Assembly (NCBI GenBank): GCA_902492655.1
Contig: CABUMF010000003.1
Coordinates: forward strand, 23,564 to 87,563
Direction of reading: 5' to 3'
DNA: 64,000 nucleotides
Origin: an uncultured Eubacteriales bacterium
GTDB lineage: Bacteria > Bacillota > Clostridia > HGM11514
The first letter of the stretch is position 1; each line of letters starts with the position of its first letter. Position numbers and translations under genes: made by a program. Of this stretch, positions 1 to 8,021 are shown piece by piece. The notes below the pieces were generated by a model, which was given only the letters and a program-made list of their open reading frames with translations, did not search any database and was not told where the DNA came from.

Positions 1-1
1 T

Positions 2-1168
2 ATGATAAAAATTCTTATTAAAAAGTTCATTGCTGATTACGATAATACAGATAATAAGGATGTAAGGCAGAAATACGGAATACTTGCCGGTGTTTTGGGG
101 ATAATTTGCAATCTTTTGCTTGTTGTTGTTAAGCTTATTTCCGGTTTTGCCATGAACAGTATCGCAATTATATCCGACGGGCTGAACAATCTGTCGGATA
201 TGGGTTCGTCTTTGGTTACTGTAATAGGAGCAAAGCTCAGCGCAAAACGCCCGGATAGCGATCATCCGTTCGGCCACGGAAGGTTTGAGTATATTTCCGC
301 TCTTATTGTATCCTTTATCATCATATATATGGGTGTTGAAACCTTTATCGGTTCGGTAAAAAAGGTGATTGAGCCGCAAAAGGTTATATTTAACCCTTAT
401 ATTATAATTTTGCTTGTGCTTTCGTGTTTTGTAAAGCTGTGGATGTATTCGTACAACAAATACATGGGCAAAAGAATAGATTCGGTTATGCTGAAGGCGG
501 CGGCAAGCGACAGCTTAAACGATGTTTTTGCAACCGGTGCCGTTGTTGCGGCGACTGTTCTGGGAATATTTTTGAAAAGGTTTCCCATGGACGGCGTGCT
601 CGGTGTTGTTGTATCGGTTTTGATACTGAAAAGCGGCTTTGACATCGCAAAGGACACAATCGCAAAGCTTTTGGGGCAGCCGCCGAGTGCGGAAACTGTC
701 AAAAAAATCCGTGATATTATTATGTCGGGCGAGGGTATTATCGGGGTTCACGACCTTATTGTGCATGACTACGGTCCGGGGCGGATTATCGCATCGGCTC
801 ATGCGGAGGTTCCCGACGATGAGAATATTACCCGTATTCACGAGATAATTGACAGCCTTGAAAGAAAAATTTGTGACGAATTGGGAATAATAATGGTACT
901 CCATATGGACCCGATTGCGGTGAATTGTCCCAAAACAAATCAGCTCAAGGGAATGGTAGTTAAGATTATCGGGGAAATTAATCCCGATATAACAATGCAT
1001 GACTTCAGGATTACCGACGGGCAGGATAACATAAATCTGATTTTTGATATTGTTGTTCCTTCCGGATATTCGGAAGAAGAAATTAATGAAATAAGGGAAA
1101 GGATTTCATCAACTGTTAAGGCACAAAACGAGCAGTGCAGTACGGTTATAAATGTTGATGAATTGTAA
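2..1168 (+). CDS. Cation diffusion facilitator family metal transporter
   Basis: This 388-residue protein is an inner-membrane divalent metal (Zn, Mn, Fe or Co) exporter that would use proton antiport. The start begins at base 2 and matches the family's usual N-terminus, so the gene looks complete. About six membrane segments span residues 25-215. Metal-site motifs are visible: SDGLNNLSD (58-66) and HPFGHGRFEY (88-97). The cytoplasmic tail is longer than in minimal members. After the first ferredoxin-like domain (GVHDLIVHDYGPG, about 250-310) comes a second, similar segment (MHDFRIT onward), apparently a duplicated regulatory domain. It sits 12 bases before the ECF gene and is probably cotranscribed with it. 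The metal cannot be read from sequence. Confidence 0.9.
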   Translation: MIKILIKKFIADYDNTDNKDVRQKYGILAGVLGIICNLLLVVVKLISGFAMNSIAIISDGLNNLSDMGSSLVTVIGAKLSAKRPDSDHPFGHGRFEYISALIVSFIIIYMGVETFIGSVKKVIEPQKVIFNPYIIILLVLSCFVKLWMYSYNKYMGKRIDSVMLKAAASDSLNDVFATGAVVAATVLGIFLKRFPMDGVLGVVVSVLILKSGFDIAKDTIAKLLGQPPSAETVKKIRDIIMSGEGIIGVHDLIVHDYGPGRIIASAHAEVPDDENITRIHEIIDSLERKICDELGIIMVLHMDPIAVNCPKTNQLKGMVVKIIGEINPDITMHDFRITDGQDNINLIFDIVVPSGYSEEEINEIRERISSTVKAQNEQCSTVINVDEL

Positions 1169-1180
1169 GGAGATGTACAT

Positions 1181-1813
1181 ATGACAAACAAATTGATTGA
1201 AAGCAAAACAAAAAGACTGGTAATTCTTGCCGTATTTTCGGCTATTATAGCTGTAATGGCATTTACTGTGGGGTATATTCCACTCGGTTTTATGAACGCA
1301 ACGATTATTCATATTCCCGTAATTATCGGTGCTATTCTTCTGGGGCCTGTGGAAGGCGGAATTTTAGGGTTTGTTTTCGGGCTTACAAGCTTAATTAACA
1401 ACACTATAAGACCTAACATAACATCCTTTTGTTTTACTCCTTTTTATTCGCTTGATCCGAGATTTTCGGGATCGTTTAAGAGTATTCTTATTTGCTTTGT
1501 TCCGAGAATACTTATCGGTGTTATTGCCGCTCTTCTTTTCAGAGCGCTTATGAAAACAAAGCTCAATAAAGGTGTTTCTCTTGCAATTACGGGATTTATC
1601 GGCTCAATGGTAAATACAATCTTTGTAATGGGCGGAATATATTTTCTTTACGGTGAAAGCTATGCGGCTGCAAAGGGCATGGGCTTTTCGGCGCTGTTTA
1701 AGGTTATTATGGGAGTTGTGGGCGTAAACGGTGTGCCCGAGGCAATAGTTGCGGCTATACTTACGGCGGCAATAACCGCACCGGTCATGAAATATCTTAA
1801 AAAACAACAATAG
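1181..1813 (+). CDS. ECF transporter S component (substrate-binding membrane subunit)
   Basis: A 210-residue, very hydrophobic protein with five or six membrane helices, of the type that binds a vitamin and docks on the shared ECF energizing module (EcfA, EcfA', EcfT). An AAGGAG ribosome binding site lies seven bases before the ATG. The segment GFMNATIIHIPVIIGAILLG (about 46-65) and the following glycine-rich loop resemble clostridial S components often annotated as pantothenate type. The substrate is not proven. No ATPase or T subunit lies nearby, which fits a group II ECF system whose module is encoded elsewhere. Confidence 0.8.
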   Translation: MTNKLIESKTKRLVILAVFSAIIAVMAFTVGYIPLGFMNATIIHIPVIIGAILLGPVEGGILGFVFGLTSLINNTIRPNITSFCFTPFYSLDPRFSGSFKSILICFVPRILIGVIAALLFRALMKTKLNKGVSLAITGFIGSMVNTIFVMGGIYFLYGESYAAAKGMGFSALFKVIMGVVGVNGVPEAIVAAILTAAITAPVMKYLKKQQ

Positions 1814-1887
1814 TCAAAGTATTTATAATTTACTTTGTGAAATAATATACAAAACGGTTTTGCTCATCGAAAGGACAAAAATTAAAT

Positions 1888-3710
1888 ATGTGCGGATTTG
1901 TAGGATTTTTGAATGATTGCGACAATACAAAAAATGTGTTGGAGCTTATGATGGATAGAATTAAACACAGAGGGCCCGATTCTGACGGTATGTATGTTGA
2001 TGACGACATTGCTCTCGGGTTTCGCCGTCTGAGCATTATTGACCTCAAAAACGGCAGTCAGCCGATTTTCAATGAGGATTCATCCCTTGTAATGGTGTTT
2101 AACGGTGAGATTTATAATTACCGTCAGCTACGAGAGGAGCTTATAAAAAAGGGGCATACTTTCAGGACCGAAACAGACAGTGAAACAATCATTCACGGAT
2201 ATGAGGAGTTCGGTGAAGAACTGCCCAATAAGCTTCGGGGTATGTTTGCGTTCGTCATCTGGGATAAAAACAATAAAGAGCTTTTCGGTGCCCGTGATTA
2301 TTTCGGCATTAAGCCTCTTTATTACGCAAAGCAGGACGGGCATTTTCTGTTCGGCTCGGAGATAAAGTCATTTATTCCACATCCGTATTTTAAGCGTGAG
2401 CTTAACGAGGACGCGCTTGAGAGCTATCTTTCGTTCCAGTATTCGGGACTTGACGAAACCTTCTTTAAGGGCGTTTTCAGGCTTCGTCCGGCGCATTATT
2501 TCAAGCTTAAGGACGGCAATATGGAAATAAAACGCTATTGGCAGGTGAAGTTTGACGAGGAAAAAGGTCACGATATGGATTACTGGGTTGATGAAATAAG
2601 TAAGACCTTTGATGAGTCGGTTGAAGCCCACAAAATCAGCGATGTTGAAGTCGGTTCGTTTTTGTCAAGCGGTGTTGATTCAAGCTATGTTGCGTGCCGT
2701 GCAAATGTCGATAAAACATTCACCGTGGGCTTTGCAAATGAAAAATACAATGAAATCAGCTATGCCAAGGATTTGGCAAAGTATATAAATGTCGAAAATA
2801 TAAATAAGGTTATAACCCCCGAGGAGTATGGGATGTTCTGCCTAAGGTTCAGTATCATATGGACGAGCCGTTGGCAGACCCTGCGGCGGTTGCACTTTAT
2901 TTTGTATGCCAGATTGCATCGGAGCATCTCAAGGTTGTTCTCTCGGGAGAGGGAGCGGATGAGATTTTCGGAGGATACAATCTGTACAAAGAGCCCTACG
3001 ATGTTTCGTGGTATTACAAAATTCCCAGATGTATCCGCAGAATTATCGGAAAGGCGGCTTCTGTTTTTCCGAATGCGAGAGGGTTTAATTTCCTTGTTAG
3101 GCGAGGCAAGGATGTGGAAGAATGGTTCATCGGAAATGCAAATATTTTTTCCGAGAAGGAAAGAAAGAAGCTTCTTAAAATCAAAACGAACGCTCCTAAG
3201 CCTCAGCTTGTCACAAAGGAATATTACGATAAGGTTCAGGATAAGGATATGGTTACAAAAATGCAGTTTGTTGAGCTGCATACCTGGCTTGCCGGAGATA
3301 TTCTTTTGAAGGCGGACAAAATGAGCATGGCACATTCCCTTGAACTCAGAGTTCCCTTCCTTGACAAAAAAATCATGGCTCTTGCAGAAAAAATTCCGGT
3401 AGAATACCGTGTAAGCAAAGAAAATACCAAGCTTGCCTTAAGGAATGCCGCAATGCGTGCAATGCCAAAGGAAACCGCAAACAAAAAGAAACTCGGTTTC
3501 CCGGTTCCGATTCGTGTTTGGCTTAAAGAGGATAAGTATTACAATAAGGTAAGAGGCTACTTTGAAGGCGAAGCCTCAAAGAAGTATTTTAATACCGATG
3601 CCCTCATAAAATTGCTTGATGAGCACAAGTCCGGCAAGCGCGATAACAGCAGAAAGATTTGGACGGTTTTTTCGTTTTTGCTTTGGTATGAACAGTTTAT
3701 GCAAGCTTGA
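1888..3710 (+). pseudogene. asnB: Asparagine synthase (glutamine-hydrolysing), broken by a one-base frameshift
   Basis: The gene encodes the class II amidotransferase that makes asparagine from aspartate, ATP and glutamine. The N-terminal half starts MCGFVGF with the catalytic Cys2 and continues through the glutaminase domain to the PP-loop motif SSGVDSS (about 259-265). Near 2828-2833 the frame changes: reading frame 1 runs off into unrelated residues and stops at 3309, whereas frame 3 carries the expected continuation (MDEPLADPAAVALYF, LSGEGADEIFGGY) to 3710. Restoring one base, for example a fourth G in the GGG run at 2830-2832, gives a 607-residue protein of normal family length. It is either a recent mutation or a sequencing or assembly error. 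Everything else looks intact. Confidence 0.88.
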
Positions 3711-3730
3711 AAGGCTGTGGTGAATGTTTT

Positions 3731-4231
3731 ATGGTCCAACAATTCGTTGATTTTATAATGAGCGTTTTCGGCAATCTTTTCGGAGTGTTTATATTGTCGA
3801 TGTCGCCTATTCTTGAGCTGAGAGGCTCCATTCCGGTAGGCTATGCACTCGGAAGATATGCATGGTGGCAGGTGTATCTTGCGGCGGTTTTAGGTAATAC
3901 GATCGTAATTCCCTTTGCCGTGTTTTTCCTGCGGAAAATATTTCGGCTCATGCGAAAAATCAAGATTTTTTCAAGGCTTATTGACAGAATTGAAAATAAG
4001 GCTCAAAAGAATGCGGACAAAATCAGAAACGGAATTAAAATCGGTTTGTATTTCTTTGTTGCAATTCCGCTTCCGGGTACGGGTGCTTGGACGGGTTCCC
4101 TTGTTGCATCGTTTCTTGATATGAAGCTTAAGGATTGCTTCTGGCCGATTTTTCTCGGAGTTTTGACTGCCGGCGCAATTACTACCATAGTTGTTTACGG
4201 CGGAGTCGGTATATTACGGTCGATATTTTAA
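3731..4231 (+). CDS. COG2426-type small multidrug export family membrane protein
   Basis: A 166-residue membrane protein with about four hydrophobic segments. It resembles the putative small multidrug export family (Pfam Sm_multidrug_ex): note SPILELRGSIPVGYALG (about 21-37) and AIPLPGTGAWTGSLVASFLD (about 109-128). The transport role of this family is weakly established. An in-frame TTG at 3707 would add eight residues and overlap the asnB end. I chose ATG 3731 because the family normally starts with a short hydrophilic stretch before the first helix. It is followed 26 bases later by murA. Confidence 0.72.
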   Translation: MVQQFVDFIMSVFGNLFGVFILSMSPILELRGSIPVGYALGRYAWWQVYLAAVLGNTIVIPFAVFFLRKIFRLMRKIKIFSRLIDRIENKAQKNADKIRNGIKIGLYFFVAIPLPGTGAWTGSLVASFLDMKLKDCFWPIFLGVLTAGAITTIVVYGGVGILRSIF

Positions 4232-4257
4232 TAATCGTGAGAATAGGATGAATTTTA

Positions 4258-5541
4258 GTGGATAAATTAGTTATCAACGGCGGCAATAAGCTGTTCGGAG
4301 AGGTTAATATTAGCGGTGCCAAAAATGCCGCCTTGCCGATAATTGCCGCAACGGCTTTGGTTGAGGGCAGATGCGTTATCGAAAATGTCCCCAATATTAA
4401 GGATGTTGATGTTTTGCTTGAGATTCTCAGGCTTCTCGGCGCGTGCGTGAGGTATAACCGTGACGGAGTGATAGATATTGATTGCTCGGGGCTTAACAAA
4501 AGCCGTGCGGTTGAGCCGATAGTTACAAAAATGAGGGCTTCCTATTATCTTCTGGGTGTTCTTTTGGCACGCTTTCATTCGGCTGATGTTGCTCTCCCCG
4601 GAGGGTGCGATTTCGGGGGCAGGCCGATTGACCAGCACATTAAAGGCTTTGAAATACTGGGTGCAAAAACCGTTGTGGAGGATGACATCGTATCTACCCG
4701 TGCAGAGGACGGACTTTGGGGCGGCTCTGTTTATCTTGATGTTGTTTCTGTGGGAGCGACGATAAATATTATGCTTTGCGCCGTTATGGCAGAGGGTATG
4801 ACGGTTATCGACAACGCCGCAAAAGAGCCTCATGTTGTTGACCTTGCAAATTTTCTTAACTCCATGGGTGCCAAGATTAAGGGCGCAGGAACAGATACAA
4901 TAAGAATTATGGGTGTGAAGTCGCTTCACGGTTGTAATTATTCTATTATTCCCGATCAGATTGAAGCCGGTACATTTATGGTTGCCGCCGCCGCCTGCGG
5001 TGGAAATGTTCTTGTTAAAAATGTAATTCCCAAGCATTTGGAGGCAATCACCGCAAAGCTTATAGAAATGAAAATTCGCATAGAAGAATACGACGATTCC
5101 GTTCGTGTGCTCCGAGACGAGGAACCGATACATAAAGCAAATATCAAAACATTGCCATACCCCGGTTTTCCGACGGATATGCAGCCTCTTGCGGTTATGC
5201 TTCTGACAATCGCTGAAGGAACGAGCACGGTTCGTGAGGATGTGTGGGAAAGCCGTTTTCAATATGTTGACCAGCTCCGGCGCATGGGCGCAAACATTAA
5301 GGTTAACGGAAAAACCGCAGTTATTGAAGGCGTAAATCAGCTTATCGGATGCTCTGTAAGGTCTACCGACCTTCGTGCGGGCGCCGCAATGCTTATTGCG
5401 GGGCTTATCGCAAAGGGAACGACAGAGCTTTATAATCTAACACATATCGACCGCGGATATGAAAATTTTGAAAGCAAGCTTCGTATGCTCGGTGCCGACA
5501 TAACACGAATAAACGATGTTGAGGATGTAGTGCCGTGTTAA
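4258..5541 (+). CDS. murA: UDP-N-acetylglucosamine 1-carboxyvinyltransferase
   Basis: This cytosolic enzyme catalyses the first committed step of peptidoglycan synthesis by transferring enolpyruvate from PEP to UDP-GlcNAc. It has 427 residues, the usual length. The conserved N-terminal SGAKNAALP (about 20-28) is present. The loop PGGCDFGGRPID carries the catalytic and fosfomycin-target Cys at residue 117. The start is GTG at 4258. The last seven bases overlap the next gene, suggesting coupled translation. A 331-codon reading frame on the opposite strand is only a shadow. Confidence 0.96.
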   Translation: MDKLVINGGNKLFGEVNISGAKNAALPIIAATALVEGRCVIENVPNIKDVDVLLEILRLLGACVRYNRDGVIDIDCSGLNKSRAVEPIVTKMRASYYLLGVLLARFHSADVALPGGCDFGGRPIDQHIKGFEILGAKTVVEDDIVSTRAEDGLWGGSVYLDVVSVGATINIMLCAVMAEGMTVIDNAAKEPHVVDLANFLNSMGAKIKGAGTDTIRIMGVKSLHGCNYSIIPDQIEAGTFMVAAAACGGNVLVKNVIPKHLEAITAKLIEMKIRIEEYDDSVRVLRDEEPIHKANIKTLPYPGFPTDMQPLAVMLLTIAEGTSTVREDVWESRFQYVDQLRRMGANIKVNGKTAVIEGVNQLIGCSVRSTDLRAGAAMLIAGLIAKGTTELYNLTHIDRGYENFESKLRMLGADITRINDVEDVVPC

Positions 5542-6317
5542 GGCTTTGCTCGCTTTACAGCGGAAGCAGCGGTAATTGCATACTTGTTGAGGACGGTCAT
5601 ACAAGGATTTTGGTGGATTGCGGTGTCAGCGGCAAAAAAATCGAGCAGGCACTTTCGTCCTGCGGTATTGACATTAAATCCGTAAACGCCGTTCTTGTAA
5701 CGCACGAACATTCGGACCATGTGCAGTCTGTCGGGATTGTTCACAGAAAAAGCGGCGCGGAAATTTTTGCAAATGAGGGTACTTTCGGTGCCTTTGAAAA
5801 TACGATAGGACGCTACGATGAGTCCGCAATTACCATTTTTGACGGCAAATTTGCTGTGGGAGATATTGAGGTTACACCCTTTTCAATACCCCATGACGCA
5901 AAAGACCCCGTTGGTTACTCGTTTTCCGACGGGATAAAAAAGGTTTCGGTTTGCACCGATATAGGGTATGTGACCGACGAGGTCAGAAAAAATGTACTTG
6001 GAAGCGAAATTACGCTAATTGAAGCAAATCACGATGTTGAAATGCTGAAATCCGGACCTTATCCTTATGTTCTTAAAAAAAGAATCCTTTCCGACAAGGG
6101 GCATCTTTCAAACGAGAATGCGGGAATGCTTTGTAAAATGCTGGTGGAGAACGGCTCGAGGGATATAATACTCGGTCATTTAAGTCAGCACAACAATCAT
6201 CCCGACCTTGCGTATGTCACCGTAAAATCCATACTTCAGGAAAACGGAATAAAAATTTCCGATTGCTGTCTTTCGGTGGCTTCGAGGGAATTTCCGGGGG
6301 AAATGCATATATGTTAA
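5535..6317 (+). CDS. MBL-fold metallohydrolase, WalJ/YycJ-like
   Basis: A 260-residue metallo-beta-lactamase-fold protein. The zinc motif THEHSDH lies at residues 56-62, and later ligands are visible in GHLSQHN near the C-terminus. The N-terminus LCSLYSGSSGNC is typical of the WalJ (YycJ) group. In Bacilli that protein is linked to the WalRK cell-wall regulon and to DNA metabolism, with double-strand exonuclease activity reported. It starts with GTG, overlapping murA by seven bases. No walRK genes are nearby, so the physiological role here is inferred from family only. Confidence 0.85.
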   Translation: MLRLCSLYSGSSGNCILVEDGHTRILVDCGVSGKKIEQALSSCGIDIKSVNAVLVTHEHSDHVQSVGIVHRKSGAEIFANEGTFGAFENTIGRYDESAITIFDGKFAVGDIEVTPFSIPHDAKDPVGYSFSDGIKKVSVCTDIGYVTDEVRKNVLGSEITLIEANHDVEMLKSGPYPYVLKKRILSDKGHLSNENAGMLCKMLVENGSRDIILGHLSQHNNHPDLAYVTVKSILQENGIKISDCCLSVASREFPGEMHIC

Positions 6318-6790
6318 AGGTCAAGCTTATTGTTTTGGGAAAGCTAAAGGAAAAATATTGGGCAGATGCGGCAAAGGAGTATATAAAAAGGCTTTCGGGA
6401 TATTGTAAAATCGAGGTTTGCGAAATAAGGGATTTACCTGTGCCGGAAAACCCGTGCGAAGGTGAAATAGAAACAATTCTTTCAAAAGAAGCGGATGAAA
6501 TAATCAGGCAACTCGGAACCGTGAGAAATGTTATATCGCTTTGCATCGAAGGCAAGAGCATCTCTTCAGAGGAGCTTTCGGAGCTTCTCGGGAACGCCGA
6601 AATGAACGGTGGCAGTATAGCGTTTATTATCGGCAGCTCTCACGGACTTCACGAAAAGGTAAAGCGGCTGTCAACGGGCCGAATTTCGTTTTCTAAAATG
6701 ACTTTTCCGCATCAGCTTGCAAGAATAATGCTTCTTGAGCAGATTTATAGAGGTTTTAAAATTAAGAAAGGCGAAAATTATCATAAATAG
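6311..6790 (+). CDS. rlmH: 23S rRNA (pseudouridine-1915-N3)-methyltransferase RlmH
   Basis: This SPOUT-class methyltransferase acts on helix 69 of 23S rRNA in assembled ribosomes. Starting at ATG 6311 gives 159 residues, exactly the family size, and removes a spurious N-terminal extension that an upstream TTG would add. The N-terminus LIVLGKLKEKYW and the C-terminal block FSKMTFPHQLARIMLLEQIYR, which forms the SAM-binding knot, are typical, as is the terminal YHK. The glycine loop reads IGSSHGL where many relatives have IGGSxGL, a small variation. It overlaps the preceding hydrolase gene by seven bases. Confidence 0.96.
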   Translation: MLKVKLIVLGKLKEKYWADAAKEYIKRLSGYCKIEVCEIRDLPVPENPCEGEIETILSKEADEIIRQLGTVRNVISLCIEGKSISSEELSELLGNAEMNGGSIAFIIGSSHGLHEKVKRLSTGRISFSKMTFPHQLARIMLLEQIYRGFKIKKGENYHK

Positions 6791-6829
6791 ACCGGCACTT
6801 CCGTATAATTTATCGGGGGTGCTTTTCAA

Positions 6830-7102
6830 ATGTCGGGCGAAAATATGAAGGATGCACAAAACATTATTCTCGAAAACAGGCGTAAACTGAGCGTTTCGGG
6901 TGTGGAGGAGGTCATAAGCTTTGACGATAAGCTGATTGTTCTCAAAACCACTCTCGGAAACCTTACCGTAAAGGGGGAAGACTTGCATATAAACAGGCTG
7001 AATGTTGAGTCGGGAGATGTCATGATTGACGGTATTGCGGACAGTCTGACATACTCAAAATCCAAATCGGATGAAAGCTTTTTCGGGAGGCTTCTTAAAT
7101 AA
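6830..7102 (+). CDS. yabP: Sporulation protein YabP
   Basis: A 90-residue protein of the YabP/YqfC family, required for spore formation and expressed in the mother cell under SigE in Bacillus. The segment REKLSVSGVEEV-like (RRKLSVSGVEEVISFDD, about 17-33) and the closing FFGRLLK are characteristic. ATG 6830 follows a GGGGGTG ribosome binding site. Its TAA overlaps the ATG of yabQ by one base, the conserved yabP-yabQ arrangement. Its presence is strong evidence that the organism is, or descends from, an endospore former. Confidence 0.93.
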   Translation: MSGENMKDAQNIILENRRKLSVSGVEEVISFDDKLIVLKTTLGNLTVKGEDLHINRLNVESGDVMIDGIADSLTYSKSKSDESFFGRLLK

Positions 7103-7587
7103 TGGAGATCCATGCTTGCCGCCAGGCCGCCATATTTCTGGCGGCAACGGCTTCGGGTTTGTGCATAGGGGTGGTATATGACTTATTAAAGCTCTTAAGA
7201 AGGAGCTTTGGTGCAGGAAATGCCGCTGTTGCTTTTACCGACATTTTATTTTGGATTATTTCCGCCGTATTTGTGTTTGGAATAAATATGGCGGTGGCAG
7301 ACGGCGAGACAAGAGTTTTCCAGCTGGTCGGTGTGATTTTGGGAGCAATTATATTTTTTTCCGCGCTTTCAAAGCCCTTTGAAAAGCTGTTTTCGCTTTT
7401 AGCGTCGTGTTTTCGTTTTGCACTGAAATTTATCCTTTTGCCCCTTGTTTTTATATTTAATATTATAAGAAAAGTAATCTTCATAAGCGAAAAAAGATGC
7501 GGAAAAATCGGCTTTATCATTATGTTTTATCACAGTAAATTAAGAAAAAATATTAACCTTATTAAAAAAATTAGAAAAAGCACTTGA
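7102..7587 (+). CDS. yabQ: Spore cortex biosynthesis membrane protein YabQ
   Basis: A 161-residue membrane protein with about four hydrophobic segments (approximately residues 8-24, 42-60, 70-92 and 98-125) and a lysine-rich tail. It belongs to the YabQ family, which localises to the forespore outer membrane and is needed for cortex synthesis in Bacillus. Identification rests on size, membrane pattern, the N-terminal Q-x-x-F-L-x-x-x-x-x-G-x-x-x-G-x-x-Y-D pattern (QAAIFLAATASGLCIGVVYD) and its position directly behind yabP. The start codon overlaps the yabP stop. Confidence 0.9.
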   Translation: MEIHACRQAAIFLAATASGLCIGVVYDLLKLLRRSFGAGNAAVAFTDILFWIISAVFVFGINMAVADGETRVFQLVGVILGAIIFFSALSKPFEKLFSLLASCFRFALKFILLPLVFIFNIIRKVIFISEKRCGKIGFIIMFYHSKLRKNINLIKKIRKST

Positions 7588-7612
7588 AAAATTGTCGAAA
7601 TAATTGTATAAT
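7584..7612 (+). promoter_or_regulatory. SigA-type promoter of divIC
   Basis: TTGAAA at 7584-7589 and TATAAT at 7607-7612 are separated by 17 bases. It begins at the very end of yabQ and separates vegetative divIC expression from the upstream sporulation pair. Confidence 0.75.
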
Positions 7613-7647
7613 ATAATTGAAACGAAGTAATGACAGAGGTGTTTTTT

Positions 7648-7974
7648 ATGCCGAGAAAAAAGCGTTTAAAACTTAATAATATATTTCGTGACAAAAACGG
7701 TAAGTTCAAATATATGTATGTATTTTGGGCAGCCATTGCTGTTTGGGCGTGCTATGTTTTTGTTTCGCAGCAGATAAATCTTTCTGACCAGAAGCGTCAG
7801 ATTGCCGAAATTTCAAGCAAAATCGAGGCTGCCGAACAAGAAAACAAAGAGCTTAATTCCACACTTTCGTCGGTCGGAACGGACGAGTATGTAGAAAGCG
7901 TTGCGCGTCAGAATCTCGGATACACAAAATCAAACGAACAGGTGTTTGTTGATTCATCAAAAGCAAAGAAATAG
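7648..7974 (+). CDS. divIC: Septum formation initiator DivIC/FtsB family protein
   Basis: A 108-residue bitopic division protein. It has a basic cytoplasmic start (MPRKKRLKLNN), one membrane helix (about 27-44), a heptad-rich coiled coil (about 50-80) and the family's closing motif EYVESVARQNLGYTKSNE (about 84-101). It would act at the septum with FtsL and DivIB. ATG 7648 is chosen over 7630 because a GAGGTG ribosome binding site sits six bases upstream of it. A SigA promoter precedes it and a strong hairpin follows directly. Confidence 0.92.
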   Translation: MPRKKRLKLNNIFRDKNGKFKYMYVFWAAIAVWACYVFVSQQINLSDQKRQIAEISSKIEAAEQENKELNSTLSSVGTDEYVESVARQNLGYTKSNEQVFVDSSKAKK

Positions 7975-8010
7975 AAAGTTCTGCCGCAGGTTGGGCAGAA
8001 CTTTGTTTTA
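7975..8010 (+). terminator. Hairpin between divIC and the GT-C-like gene
   Basis: An 11-base-pair perfect stem AAAGTTCTGCC (7975-7985) / GGCAGAACTTT (7994-8004) with an eight-base loop, followed by GTTTTA. It begins right after the divIC stop and ends only 17 bases before the next start codon, so it may be a partial terminator that lets through transcription of the downstream gene. Confidence 0.8.
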
Positions 8011-8021
8011 TGGAGTAAAAT

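Noticed and set aside
4267..5262. 331-codon open frame on the minus strand
   Set aside because: It lies wholly antisense to murA, has no fitting ribosome binding site, and its product has the Cys/His/Asn-rich composition typical of complementary-strand shadows.
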